From contig NZ_VJVW01000005.1 in the NCBI RefSeq assembly GCF_009735585.1, forward strand, positions 1-64,000: DNA of 64,000 nt, given 5' to 3'. The translations under genes and the position numbers were made by a program. This DNA is from Christiangramia aestuarii. Its GTDB lineage: Bacteria; Bacteroidota; Bacteroidia; Flavobacteriales; Flavobacteriaceae. Of the stretch, positions 35,182 to 44,096 are shown one piece after another (position 1 is the stretch's first letter; each line of letters opens with the position of its first letter). The notes beneath the pieces are model-generated. The model searched no databases, was not told the origin of the DNA, and saw only the letters and a program-made list of their open reading frames with translations.

Positions 35182-36396
35182 ATGTCTGAAAAAATAAGGC
35201 TGGGCCTTAAAGAAAACTGGTTACAGTTCACGATTCTCGTGATCGTAAATGCCTTTGTGGGCGGGATGGTAGGATTAGAAAGGACCATATTTCCGAAATT
35301 TGCCGAGCTAGAATTTGGCATCGCTTCTAAAACAGCTGTTCTTTCCTTTATCGTTGCCTTCGGGGTAACCAAGGCGGTTTCCAATTATTTCGCGGGCAGG
35401 CTCGCCAACAACTTTGGCAGGAAGAACCTGCTTACAATTGGCTGGTTATTTGCCATTCCTATCCCCTTCATCCTTATGAACGCTAGCTCATGGAACTGGG
35501 TGGTTTTTGCCAACGTTCTACTGGGAATCAATCAGGGGTTGGCCTGGAGCAGTACAGTGGTTATGAAGATAGACCTGGTAGGTGAAAAGGATCGTGGCTT
35601 CGCCATGGGGATAAATGAATTTGCAGGTTATCTCTCTGTAGGGATAGTAGCATATTTCTCTGGCGTGATCGCCCAGAACTATGGAATAAGCCCCTACCCT
35701 TTTTACCTGGGAATAGGCATTTCAACCTTGGGTCTTCTGCTATCAATTTTATTTGTGAAAGACACCCGTGCCTTTGTAAATAAGGAACAGGGAGATTCTA
35801 CCAGCGGGCAACTGAATAATGTATTTACAGAAACTACTTTAAAGGACAAAACTTTAAGTTCGGTGACCCAGGCAGGCCTGGTAAATAATCTTAACGACGG
35901 GATGATATGGGGCTTGCTGCCAATTCTCCTGGTTTCCCTGAATTATAACTCAAAGGAAATCGGCATCATTGCGGCAATCTATCCTGCAGTTTGGGGAATC
36001 GGCCAGTTGTTTACAGGAAAAATGGCCGATATATATTCGAAAAAAAAAATGCTCTTCTTTGGAATGTTATTACAGGGGGTAGCCATCTTACTTATTCCAT
36101 ACTTGACCGGCTATTTTGAACTTATCGTTATTGCAGCCATTCTCGGCCTGGGTACGGCCCTGGTATACCCTACCTTTCTTTCAGCGATCGCCGAGGCGAC
36201 CAATCCTACCCAACGTGCTGAAAGCATTGGAGTTTTCAGGTTATGGCGGGACCTTGGTTACGCTATCGGGGCAATTCTATCTGGAATCATCGCCGATCTT
36301 TTTGGAATTGAATATGCGATCTTAAGCATTGGCCTAATCACCATCCTTTCTTCCATGGTAATTAGATTCCGTATGCCTTCAGAAATCCATCCATAG
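35182..36396 (+). CDS. MFS transporter
   Basis: The 404-residue inner-membrane protein has 12 hydrophobic helices in two halves. Motif A-like GRLANNFGRKN lies between helices 2 and 3, and GKMADIYSKKK is the matching motif in the second half. WSSTVVMKIDLVGEKDRGFAMG is typical of drug/metabolite MFS members. The substrate is unknown. Length is normal and neighbours are unrelated. Confidence 0.9.
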   Translation: MSEKIRLGLKENWLQFTILVIVNAFVGGMVGLERTIFPKFAELEFGIASKTAVLSFIVAFGVTKAVSNYFAGRLANNFGRKNLLTIGWLFAIPIPFILMNASSWNWVVFANVLLGINQGLAWSSTVVMKIDLVGEKDRGFAMGINEFAGYLSVGIVAYFSGVIAQNYGISPYPFYLGIGISTLGLLLSILFVKDTRAFVNKEQGDSTSGQLNNVFTETTLKDKTLSSVTQAGLVNNLNDGMIWGLLPILLVSLNYNSKEIGIIAAIYPAVWGIGQLFTGKMADIYSKKKMLFFGMLLQGVAILLIPYLTGYFELIVIAAILGLGTALVYPTFLSAIAEATNPTQRAESIGVFRLWRDLGYAIGAILSGIIADLFGIEYAILSIGLITILSSMVIRFRMPSEIHP

Positions 36397-36699
36397 AACC
36401 TTACCTAAGTATTATAACCTCATGTAAATACTACAAAATGCCTTCTTATTTAAATTTTAACCTTGATTTAAACTATTCAGAAACATTTGATTTTCAGTTT
36501 TTTACATATATTTACAATTGTTGAAAATTGCAACGCCAGGACAGCAGATCTTTGAAGTATCTATTTAATTGAAGCCGATTCTTTCCTAATACAACCTTTG
36601 GATACTCAGGACTAAACCAGGATTCATTTTATCGTAAATATTAAAACGATTGGGACATTCATGCAACACCATGAAGGCCCTGATAAAAAATTTTAAACT
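36397..36699. other. Intergenic stretch with a putative promoter
   Basis: 303 AT-rich bases between the MFS and VOC genes. It includes the promoter-like block at 36486-36514 and a 20-base word also present at 40800-40819. No gene or hairpin was seen. Confidence 0.4.
36486..36514 (+). promoter_or_regulatory. Putative promoter of the VOC gene
   Basis: TTTG at 36486-36489, 17 bases, TATATTTA at 36507-36514: the Bacteroidetes -33/-7 layout. It lies about 185 bases before the ATG at 36700, so the leader would be long. Confidence 0.4.
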
Positions 36700-37074
36700 A
36701 TGCCAGATACCAGTAACTTTTCTCACTCCGCCGTAATCTTCCCGGTAAGCAACCTGGACGATTCCATAGATTTTTATACCAACAAACTAGGTTTTGAAAA
36801 CACCTTTGAATGGGGTGAGCCCCGTTACTATGCGGTGGTAAAACGAGGTGGTGTGGGAATTCATCTAACTAAAAGGTCAGATGGTGGCCGGGCTTCAAAA
36901 TATCACCGGGCATTGTATGTTTTTGTGAACGATGTAGATAAGGTTTATAAGGAATTTAAGGCGCAGAATGTTCATATTGTGAACGATATAGAATCCAGGG
37001 ATTATAAAATGAAGGATTTTGACATTGAAGATCCGGACGGCTTCATCATTACCTTTGGTAAGAATTCTGATTAA
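36700..37074 (+). CDS. VOC fold protein (bleomycin-resistance-like)
   Basis: The 124-residue protein has FSHSAVIFPVSNLDDSIDFY, TNKLGFENTFEWGEP, VGIHLTKRS, and FDIEDPDGFIITFGKN at the end; Glu of IEDPDG is followed by the last strand as in VOC domains. His8 and His in GIHL are candidate metal ligands. Reaction unknown. It converges on the cyclase gene with a 3-base gap. Confidence 0.82.
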   Translation: MPDTSNFSHSAVIFPVSNLDDSIDFYTNKLGFENTFEWGEPRYYAVVKRGGVGIHLTKRSDGGRASKYHRALYVFVNDVDKVYKEFKAQNVHIVNDIESRDYKMKDFDIEDPDGFIITFGKNSD

Positions 37075-37077
37075 AGA

Positions 37078-38412
37078 TCAGCTGGCATATTTCTTCATTT
37101 CATCGGTCACGTAGATCAGCACCTGGTTCCAGGCCTTGAGCAGGTATGGCCTGCTATGGTCCCCGAGCTCCTCTTCGATCGTTTCCATCATAGAACTAAG
37201 TACAACGGGATAGTGCTCCCTGGTCACTCCATAACGGGCATGACTCTTTCCCAGGAAAGCAAGGCCGCTTTCCAGGTGTTCAGGCCGGCTCATGGAATAT
37301 ACGATTCCGCCAAGCATATGGGTTAGCAACCTGCCCTGGTCTTTCATATTTTTTTTGAATAGGGCCCTCACCTCCGGAGCTTTTTCAAAAACTCGTTGGT
37401 AGAATTTATCGGCGAACCTTTCTTTATTAGAAAATATATAGTCTAGAGAATGCTGTAACTCAAGCTGTATATCCATTTCCTGAAATCCCTTAAGCTCATA
37501 TAGCTGGCTTTCATGCTCATGCCCGGCAAAACGAGTTTTGTATTCGTTGCCTATCTTAAAAGTTCCTTCCGGTACGCTTTTATAAACCGATTGAGAAATC
37601 AAAATTCTTGAATTTACCTCTTTATTAAAGTTTTGAATACGGCTGGCCGTATTGATGGGATCGCCCACCACTGCAAGTTGTTTATGCTTGGGATGGCCCA
37701 GGTGACCAATAAATGCACGCCCAAAATTGATCCCTATCCCTGTCTTTATCTCCAGGTCAAAATCTACCAGCTCCATATGGTTTAACTGTTCAATAGCGTA
37801 GTACATCCCCAATGCTGCCCTGGCGGCATCGCGACAATTCTTTTCTCGGGTTCCGCCGGAAATTCCGAAGAGGCCTACGATCTCATCGCCAATATACTGG
37901 TAGATAACTCCATTATTCAACAAAATGGGATCACCAATGATCGTATAGAAACGGTTAAGAACATGAGCCATATCGAAGGTATTGTTCTCCACGGCCATTT
38001 TGGTAAAATTCCTGATGTCACAAAACAAAATAGCAATGGCCCTCTCTTCGGCTACACCATCTGGTACTGTTTCCAATTGCAATTTATTGATCTCTGAACT
38101 GGTCCAGACCAGCCTTTCAATGGTGACATCTCCCTTGGCGAAACACTGGCAGGCCAGTCTGACTGACGGGTCCCAGCGCCTGAATTCGGCCATTTGCTGT
38201 TCTTTCTGGGTTCGGTGGGAAAGATTGGAAGCTCCCTCAAGCACCCTGATCCTGCAGGTGGAACATCGGCCGTTACCTCCACATTCATGCAGATGAGGGA
38301 TCTGGTTGGCTATGGAGCAATCCAGTAATGTAGAATCCGGGTCATCATATTCCACTTTCTGGCCAATTCCAGAATAGGTGATTACGGGATGTCTAATTGC
38401 CGGCATAGTCAC
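37078..38412 (-). CDS. Ferredoxin - class III adenylate cyclase - globin fusion protein
   Basis: The 444-residue cytoplasmic protein has three domains. Residues 1-105: plant/adrenodoxin-type [2Fe-2S] ferredoxin with C44-x5-C50-x2-C53 and C88. Residues about 122-310: class III nucleotide cyclase with metal-binding D132 (LFCDIRNFT) and D176 (IGDEIVGLFG) and transition-state N254 and R258 (GDPINTASR). Residues about 315-444: globin with the probable proximal H391 in FLGKSHARYGVTREHY. It should make cAMP (or cGMP) under control of an iron-sulfur cluster and a haem that can sense O2, NO or redox state; this control is inference. The gene converges on the VOC gene and has no operon partner. Confidence 0.9.
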   Translation of the reverse strand: MTMPAIRHPVITYSGIGQKVEYDDPDSTLLDCSIANQIPHLHECGGNGRCSTCRIRVLEGASNLSHRTQKEQQMAEFRRWDPSVRLACQCFAKGDVTIERLVWTSSEINKLQLETVPDGVAEERAIAILFCDIRNFTKMAVENNTFDMAHVLNRFYTIIGDPILLNNGVIYQYIGDEIVGLFGISGGTREKNCRDAARAALGMYYAIEQLNHMELVDFDLEIKTGIGINFGRAFIGHLGHPKHKQLAVVGDPINTASRIQNFNKEVNSRILISQSVYKSVPEGTFKIGNEYKTRFAGHEHESQLYELKGFQEMDIQLELQHSLDYIFSNKERFADKFYQRVFEKAPEVRALFKKNMKDQGRLLTHMLGGIVYSMSRPEHLESGLAFLGKSHARYGVTREHYPVVLSSMMETIEEELGDHSRPYLLKAWNQVLIYVTDEMKKYAS

Positions 38413-38610
38413 ACAATTGATAACCAGTAATTTACGACATTTTCAAAAAAATTTAGTTTTGAAGAACCAGATTTTTAGATGAAAAGTTCACATATTTTTT
38501 AATTAGAGATATTTTTATTTTAAATCTGAAATCTTATAACTTTTGCTCTTCTAACTAAGGGCCTTAATCGATTCTTCAACTAAGTAACTGATACTTAATA
38601 AAAATAAGCA

Positions 38611-39150
38611 ATGACCAGGGACTCGCAACCAAATAAGGAAATAAAGATCAGGCAGGCTCAGACAGATGAATTTAGAGAAGTGGGGGAATTACTGGTTAAG
38701 GTATATTCAAATTTGGAAGGTTTTCCATCCAAGGAAGAGCAACCAGATTATTATGAATTGCTGCTCAATATAGGCGAGGTCACTAAAAAACCGCATACCC
38801 AGCTACTGGTAGCCCTTAACCCGGAAAATTCAATCATGGGAGCCGTTGTCTACTTCAGTGATATGGCATATTATGGTTCCGGAGGGATCGCCACGGAACA
38901 AAAGAATGCTTCAGGTTTTCGCTTGCTTGCCGTAGATCCTATTTACAGGGGTAATGGCGTTGGCAAGGCTCTTAGCCTGGCCTGCATCAAAAAAGCCAGA
39001 ACAGATGGCAACAAGGAGCTTATCATTCATTCTACAGAATTCATGAAGCTCGCCTGGAAAATGTATGAAAAACTTGGTTTTAAAAGGTCCCAACCGCTGG
39101 ATTTCATGCAACAGCAGCTACAAGTGTATGGGTTCAGGTTAAAATTATAA
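38611..39150 (+). CDS. GNAT family N-acetyltransferase
   Basis: The 179-residue protein has the GNAT fold: EIKIRQAQTDEFREVGELL at the start, GFRLLAVDPIYRGNGVGKAL with the acetyl-CoA binding RGNGVG, and MYEKLGFKRS near the end. It transfers an acetyl group to an amine; substrate unknown. It is divergent from the cyclase gene across about 200 bases. Confidence 0.88.
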   Translation: MTRDSQPNKEIKIRQAQTDEFREVGELLVKVYSNLEGFPSKEEQPDYYELLLNIGEVTKKPHTQLLVALNPENSIMGAVVYFSDMAYYGSGGIATEQKNASGFRLLAVDPIYRGNGVGKALSLACIKKARTDGNKELIIHSTEFMKLAWKMYEKLGFKRSQPLDFMQQQLQVYGFRLKL

Positions 39151-39469
39151 GACGGAGTAAATAGAGGCAATTATTTTCATCCTCATTTTCAGGGTAGATT
39201 TTTAAAATTCCTAATTTCCAGAATTTTAACTGAAAAAAAATCAATTTTAAATCTAAAAATTAAAAACCTCGTAATTCTCTCAATTTCTTCATCTTAACTG
39301 ACGATTATCAGGATATTTCTCTTAATAAATTCATAACTTATACGTTCTTATAAAGATTCTATTTCTTAAATAGAGGGAGCCTACCTGCCGGTTAATCTGG
39401 CTGGATTCATCAGGAAAATGTCTTCTAGGCAAATTCAATAATATTTATCCTTAACCATAAACAAACATC
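39151..39469. other. Intergenic stretch without recognised gene
   Basis: 319 AT-rich bases. Only a TATCCTTA box at 39446-39453, 17 bases before the next ATG, resembles a -7 element. No hairpin terminator or repeat recognised. Confidence 0.4.
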
Positions 39470-39904
39470 ATGAAAACTAAAGTTTCTAGTGCCTATGGAT
39501 GGGAAGGTCCTGAGATAATGAATAAGTATTCTACGATCTGGTATTCGAGGTTGAACTTCATTCTTAAAGAACTCGATTTCCTGAAAGATCTTTTAAACAA
39601 GAATATTTTCCCCATTGTAGAGTCGCATCTTAGCATGCAGGCAGAAAAATACCTGGAAAAACTTTCTGAACTTAAAACAGAAGTTTCGGCCCTTCTCGAT
39701 AAAATCGAAATTCACAAGAATGGGGTGAAAGCTTTGTTCATAAAGCAGGCGCCTTACGAGAACGAGTGGAATTATAAGCATGAGCATAGAAAGCTCTTGA
39801 TCAAAATGCACGAATTTGACAGTAAGTACCAGGCTATTAAAAAGGAGATCTTCCGTACGGTGAAAGATGCCATCAGGCATCAAAAGCAAAAAAGGATCGC
39901 CTGA
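39470..39904 (+). CDS. Helical protein of unknown function
   Basis: The 144-residue product has no signal peptide or membrane helix. It is rich in Lys, Glu and Leu and mostly helical, with possible coiled-coil from about residue 55 to 82 (AEKYLEKLSELKTEV, ALLDKIEIHK). No family recognised. It ends at a strong bidirectional terminator. Confidence 0.6.
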   Translation: MKTKVSSAYGWEGPEIMNKYSTIWYSRLNFILKELDFLKDLLNKNIFPIVESHLSMQAEKYLEKLSELKTEVSALLDKIEIHKNGVKALFIKQAPYENEWNYKHEHRKLLIKMHEFDSKYQAIKKEIFRTVKDAIRHQKQKRIA

Positions 39905-39919
39905 TCTAATCCAAAAAAA

Positions 39920-39950
39920 AACCGGCCTTAAGTAAAACTTAAGGCCGGTT
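39920..39950. terminator. Bidirectional terminator between convergent genes
   Basis: Perfect 13-bp stem AACCGGCCTTAAG / CTTAAGGCCGGTT with a 5-base loop, an A-run on the left and CTTATTTTAT on the right, so it can end transcription of both the gene at 39470 and the opposite gene at 39968. Confidence 0.88.
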
Positions 39951-39967
39951 CTTATTTTATATTAATT

Positions 39968-40747
39968 TTATTTCCTAACGGCTTTTAATAATGTACCCAT
40001 ATAGATCCACTTTAGATCTCTTGTGTTGATCCCGTCATTCATTTTCTGCTGCAAATCTGGGGTCATTCCACCATCAAACTCCATGGAATTGAGATATTGG
40101 GCCCAGTTATCGAACATATTAACGGTGATATGGGTTGCGTAAACTTCACTTCCCTGTGGCATAAGCACCCTGATCAACTGCCAGTCTCCTTTTTCACCAG
40201 ATTCTACGATACTTTGGTGGTATGGCTTAAAGGTTTCAGATTCGGCATATTCATAGTCCTCGTACCTCCCTTCTTTGGCTTTCATAAGGTCAAAGGAGGC
40301 TATCATACCTGGTTTCATCTCATAATCTTCATTGGCCTGGTCTACCACTTTCAGGTAAAGCCTCACCGCAAGATCACGAGACCCACCGGCAAGATTGACC
40401 CGGTTCGTCAGCTCCTCATCGCTCAGGTCTGGATAGGCCATCCTGGCGCTTTCCATGATCCCCGCACCGGCATTCATCATCTTGACCGGGTCGTTGAAAA
40501 TGGTCACCGTTAAATATTGGTAGCCCTGGTCTTCTCCCCCTGGAAGCAACTGCCAAAGGTCCCAACCCACTATATCTCCGCTGGCAACGCGCTGCTCATG
40601 GATCTTTTCCCAAAAATCTTCGGTCTCAGTATAGAAAGCTTCCTGACTATTGTCCACTTTCATAAATTCAAAAATTAAGTAGGTTTCCTGAGAAAAACCT
40701 ACGCTGCATAGCAATGACATTAAAATCAAACAAAGTACACGTCTCAT
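39968..40747 (-). CDS. Secreted protein of unknown function
   Basis: The 259-residue product has a signal peptide (MRRVLCLILMSLLCSVGFSQ) and two similar halves: TYLIFEFMKVDNSQEAFY and GMIASFDLMKAKEGRYEDYE, each followed by a Trp/Gly-rich strand (VGWDLWQLLPGG and KGDWQLIRVLMPQG). This suggests two ferredoxin-like (NIPSNAP/antibiotic-monooxygenase-type) domains, which is inference. Monocistronic, with the terminator at 39920. Confidence 0.65.
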   Translation of the reverse strand: MRRVLCLILMSLLCSVGFSQETYLIFEFMKVDNSQEAFYTETEDFWEKIHEQRVASGDIVGWDLWQLLPGGEDQGYQYLTVTIFNDPVKMMNAGAGIMESARMAYPDLSDEELTNRVNLAGGSRDLAVRLYLKVVDQANEDYEMKPGMIASFDLMKAKEGRYEDYEYAESETFKPYHQSIVESGEKGDWQLIRVLMPQGSEVYATHITVNMFDNWAQYLNSMEFDGGMTPDLQQKMNDGINTRDLKWIYMGTLLKAVRK

Positions 40748-41004
40748 AATTTCCTGGTTTTTTACACTTATACATAAAGATATTAAATTCAGGACAAATA
40801 TTTGATTTTCAGTTTTTTAAAAACCTATTAAATTCTGGAATCGTTGGCTCAGTACTTCATTTAAAGCAGTATTTTGGGAATAATTGCTTAAATTTATTAA
40901 GTCTTCCCCAATGCACCATGTCCCTTTGATCAGCTTAATCTCGTGGTGAATTCAATAAAATCAAGTAAAAAATCAATACGTTTAAAAGGGATACAAGTAT
41001 AAAT

Positions 41005-41430
41005 GTGTATCTCACCTTCAACGGCAATTGCCGAGAGGCCTTCGATTTCTACAGGTCGGTATTCGGAGGTGAGTTCTCCCAGGCCAGTACCTTCGAAGAA
41101 ATGCCGCCGCAGGAAGGGATGCCGCCGATCAAGGAGGAAGAAAAAGAAAGGATCATGCATATTTCCCTTCCTATAAGTAAAGAAACGGTGCTTATGGGAA
41201 GCGATACCGGTGGTGAATGGACAAAAGACTTCAAGCAGGGAAACAATTTCTCCATTTCGGTTCAAACAGGAACAATGGCCGAAGCGGAAAGGATTTTCAG
41301 GCAATTATCCATGGACGGAAGGGTTAGCATGCCTATGGAAAAGACCTTCTGGGGTTCTTACTTTGGAATGCTCACCGACCAATTCGGGATCAACTGGATG
41401 GTAAGCTTTGACGAAAATACTGAAACTTAA
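41005..41430 (+). CDS. PhnB/VOC family protein
   Basis: The 141-residue protein has the PhnB-like VOC pattern: YLTFNGNCREAFDFYRSVFG, HISLPISKETVLMGSD and FWGSYFGMLTDQFGINWMV at the end. The start is uncertain: the frame has no ATG, so I use the GTG at 41005; codons before it (encoding SIN) fit the usual INPYLTF start, so an ATA or ATT start is possible. Function unknown. Confidence 0.75.
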   Translation: MYLTFNGNCREAFDFYRSVFGGEFSQASTFEEMPPQEGMPPIKEEEKERIMHISLPISKETVLMGSDTGGEWTKDFKQGNNFSISVQTGTMAEAERIFRQLSMDGRVSMPMEKTFWGSYFGMLTDQFGINWMVSFDENTET

Positions 41431-41440
41431 ATCATAGCTA

Positions 41441-41833
41441 ATGAATTCAACAGAAGATCATAACCTGGGAATTTTCAGGATCCTCTATATCATCAAAGGA
41501 GTGATCACCCTGGCATTTTCAATATTGCCAATAATATATATTTTCCTGGGGGTTTTCATTTCCCAAAAGGAAGATTTTAATGGAAATGGATCTCATGTTG
41601 CCGGCATATTTATAATCTTAATAGGAATCATGGTATTCCTTTTTCTCCTGGCGCTGGGCATACTTACCCTCTTGACCGCTAAATACCTGGGAGAAAAAAA
41701 GAACTACGATTTCGTGTTTGTGATGGCGATCCTGAATTGCCTAACCGGCATTCTGGGAATCATCCTTGGTATTTTCACGATTATCGAACTAAACAAACCA
41801 GAAGTCAAAAGGCTCTTTGGCAAACCTGCCTAA
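41441..41833 (+). CDS. Membrane protein with four helices
   Basis: The 130-residue product has hydrophobic helices at about 13-32, 50-72 and 85-110 (IIKGVITLAFSILPIIYIFL, GIFIILIGIMVFLFLLALGI, FVFVMAILNCLTGILGIILG) and ends VKRLFGKPA. It resembles small DUF4064-like membrane proteins, but this is not firm. It follows the PhnB-like gene by 10 bases and precedes the ATP-cone gene by 23, so these may be one operon. Confidence 0.6.
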   Translation: MNSTEDHNLGIFRILYIIKGVITLAFSILPIIYIFLGVFISQKEDFNGNGSHVAGIFIILIGIMVFLFLLALGILTLLTAKYLGEKKNYDFVFVMAILNCLTGILGIILGIFTIIELNKPEVKRLFGKPA

Positions 41834-41856
41834 GTGAAAACTTAATCTTATTATAG

Positions 41857-42693
41857 ATGCAACCAGATATCGTAAAATCTTCAGGAAACAGAACTAAGTT
41901 TTCCATTTCTAAGCTAAGGAGATCCTTGAAAAAAAGCGGGGCTACAGATAAAATGGTCGCATCTGTCATCAACGAAATAAGGGATGAGCTTTACCAGGGG
42001 ATTTCTACCAGGGAGATCTATAACCGGGCCTTTGCCTTGCTCAAGAACTTTAAGGGTGCTTATGCCTCTCGTTATAAACTGAAGAAGGCGCTATATGAGC
42101 TCGGGCCTTCAGGCTTTATATTTGAAAAATTCATTTCCCGGCTACTAAAAGAATTAGGATATAGAACCCAGCTAAATGAGGTCATGCAGGGCAAATGTGT
42201 GACCCACGAAGTCGATCTAATCGCCTATAAAGATTCTGAAAGGCATTTAATTGAATGTAAATTCCACAACGAGGAAGGCCGCAATTGTGACGTCAAGATC
42301 CCGCTATATATAGATTCCAGGTTCCGGGATATTTATGCCTTCGAAAAAAAGAAAGTGTCTGGACAAGGCTGGGTGGTCACCAATACCAAGTTTACCGGAG
42401 ATGCTATAACTTACGGGAAATGCGCCGGACTCAAGTTGCTTAGTTGGGATTACCCAGAAAACAACTGCCTTAAAAAACTGATAGATGAAGCGGGTATCTA
42501 CCCTATTACCGTTTCTACCCTGCTTTCAGAATCAGAAAAGCAGTTCTTACTGGAACGTGAAATAATTACGGGAAAGGAATTGGTTAAAAGTTCCTTTTAC
42601 CTGGACCACCAGGGAATTTCAGAAAACAGGAAACAAAGGATCCTGGCCGAGTTCGAGATCCTGTGCACTAATAAGATGGATCATGAGAAATAA
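41857..42693 (+). CDS. ATP-cone domain fused to a restriction-endonuclease-like (Mrr) domain
   Basis: The 278-residue protein has an ATP-cone at residues 1-85 (VKSSGNRTKFSISKLRRSLKKSGA, ALLKNFKGAYASRYKLKKAL) as in nucleotide reductase regulators, and a PD-(D/E)xK nuclease domain at 88-200 with HEVDLIAYKDSERHLIECKF: D120 and E133-x-K135 form the catalytic motif. It likely cuts or binds DNA or RNA under control of ATP or dATP. Its end overlaps the next gene by 11 bases, so the two are translated together, and the partner is a beta-CASP nuclease. Confidence 0.82.
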   Translation: MQPDIVKSSGNRTKFSISKLRRSLKKSGATDKMVASVINEIRDELYQGISTREIYNRAFALLKNFKGAYASRYKLKKALYELGPSGFIFEKFISRLLKELGYRTQLNEVMQGKCVTHEVDLIAYKDSERHLIECKFHNEEGRNCDVKIPLYIDSRFRDIYAFEKKKVSGQGWVVTNTKFTGDAITYGKCAGLKLLSWDYPENNCLKKLIDEAGIYPITVSTLLSESEKQFLLEREIITGKELVKSSFYLDHQGISENRKQRILAEFEILCTNKMDHEK

Positions 42694-44056
42694 AGTAAAA
42701 ATAAAATTCCTCGGAGCTGCCGGGACGGCAACAGGTTCTAAGTTCTATATCGAATACCAATCTGTAAAACTACTTGTAGACTGCGGAATGTTCCAGGGCT
42801 TAAAGGAACTAAGGCTGCTTAATTGGGAGGATCTTCCCATTCCGGTAGCCGAACTTGATTACGTGCTCCTTACTCACGGGCATCTTGATCACACGGGTTA
42901 TCTTCCTAAATTACGACAACAGGGATTTGCAGGAGAGATCCTGGGAACCTCGCCAAGCCTGGCTATTGCCGAGATCATCCTGAAAGATACCGCCAAGATC
43001 CAGGAAGAGGAAGCGGAAAGGGCGAATGAAGAAAAATACAGTAAGCATCACCCCGCAGAACCCAATTACAGCCTGGAAGAGGTCGAAGAAACTCTTGGGC
43101 TTTTCAGGCATATAGAACCTGGGGAGTGGATAGAGCTGGCTGAAAATGTGCGCTGCCGGCACCATAAGGCCGGGCATATCCTTGGTGCCTGCTTCATAGA
43201 ACTGGAGATAGAAGAAAAGATATTGCTGTTCTCTGGTGACCTTGGCAGGTCTGAAGATCTTTTACTGGATAAACCCGAAGAACCCAGGTGGGCCGATTAT
43301 CTATTCCTGGAAAGCACCTACGGGGATAGGTTACATCCTGAAGAGGATGTAGAAACTATCCTGACCGGTCTAATAAAGAAGAGCATAGAACAAAATGGTA
43401 TTTTGTTGATCGCCTCTTTTGCGGTGGAAAGGTTACAGTTACTGATCTATCTGTTGTGGAATCTTTTCAAGAAGAATAAAGTTCCTCACCTCCCGGTCTT
43501 CATTGACAGCCCTATGGGCATCGATGCCACTAACCTGTTTTCAAGATATCCTGGCTACCATAAGGTCCCTGCCTATGAATTCGAGGCTATAAAGAATCAG
43601 TTTGAACTGGTTTCCTCCTATCGCAGAACCTGGGAGATCATAGACAAGAATATCCCGAGGATCGTGATCGCAGGTAGCGGAATGCTTACCGGTGGCCGTA
43701 TCCTCACTTATTTGAAACAATTTATAGATGAACCCTCCACCAATCTGTTGCTTACCGGTTACCAGGCCGAAGGTACCCGTGGTCGACAATTAGAAGAGGG
43801 AGCTTACGAGATCAAAATAGAAGGAAAGTATTTTCCCGTAAAAGCGAATATAGCGAAGCTAGAAAGCCTGTCGGCTCATGCAGACCAGGCAGAACTGCTG
43901 GACTGGTGCCGTCATATCAAGAACGTGCCTGAGCAGGTTTTTCTAATTCACGGTGAAAAACATGTGACCGATGCTTTCCGGGTAAAGCTCGAATCTGAAT
44001 TTCAATGGAATATAAATATCCCCGCCATTAACGATGAAATTCATTTAGACCTCTAA
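42683..44056 (+). CDS. Beta-CASP metallo-beta-lactamase RNase (CPSF-like)
   Basis: The 457-residue protein has the metallo-beta-lactamase core with HGHLDHTG (H65, H67, D69, H70), HILGACF and FSGDLGR, and the beta-CASP region with IASFAVERLQ, AGSGMLTGGRI and LSAHADQAEL (motifs A to C). Such proteins are endo- or exoribonucleases related to CPSF73/RNase J. The ATG lies inside the preceding gene (11-base overlap), pointing to coupled translation and joint function. Confidence 0.92.
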   Translation: MRNKVKIKFLGAAGTATGSKFYIEYQSVKLLVDCGMFQGLKELRLLNWEDLPIPVAELDYVLLTHGHLDHTGYLPKLRQQGFAGEILGTSPSLAIAEIILKDTAKIQEEEAERANEEKYSKHHPAEPNYSLEEVEETLGLFRHIEPGEWIELAENVRCRHHKAGHILGACFIELEIEEKILLFSGDLGRSEDLLLDKPEEPRWADYLFLESTYGDRLHPEEDVETILTGLIKKSIEQNGILLIASFAVERLQLLIYLLWNLFKKNKVPHLPVFIDSPMGIDATNLFSRYPGYHKVPAYEFEAIKNQFELVSSYRRTWEIIDKNIPRIVIAGSGMLTGGRILTYLKQFIDEPSTNLLLTGYQAEGTRGRQLEEGAYEIKIEGKYFPVKANIAKLESLSAHADQAELLDWCRHIKNVPEQVFLIHGEKHVTDAFRVKLESEFQWNINIPAINDEIHLDL

Positions 44057-44062
44057 GTTTAT

Positions 44063-44070
44063 TATCTTTA
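44063..44070 (+). promoter_or_regulatory. Putative -7 box
   Basis: TATCTTTA, 26 bases before the ATG at 44097; resembles the -7 boxes of the DUF6090 genes. No clear -33 element. Confidence 0.35.
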
Positions 44071-44096
44071 AACATCAACCATAAAAATCTAGCATC

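Noticed and set aside
35028-35384. 118-residue minus-strand frame over the MFS start
   Set aside because: Antisense to the first helices of the transporter; composition explained by that gene.
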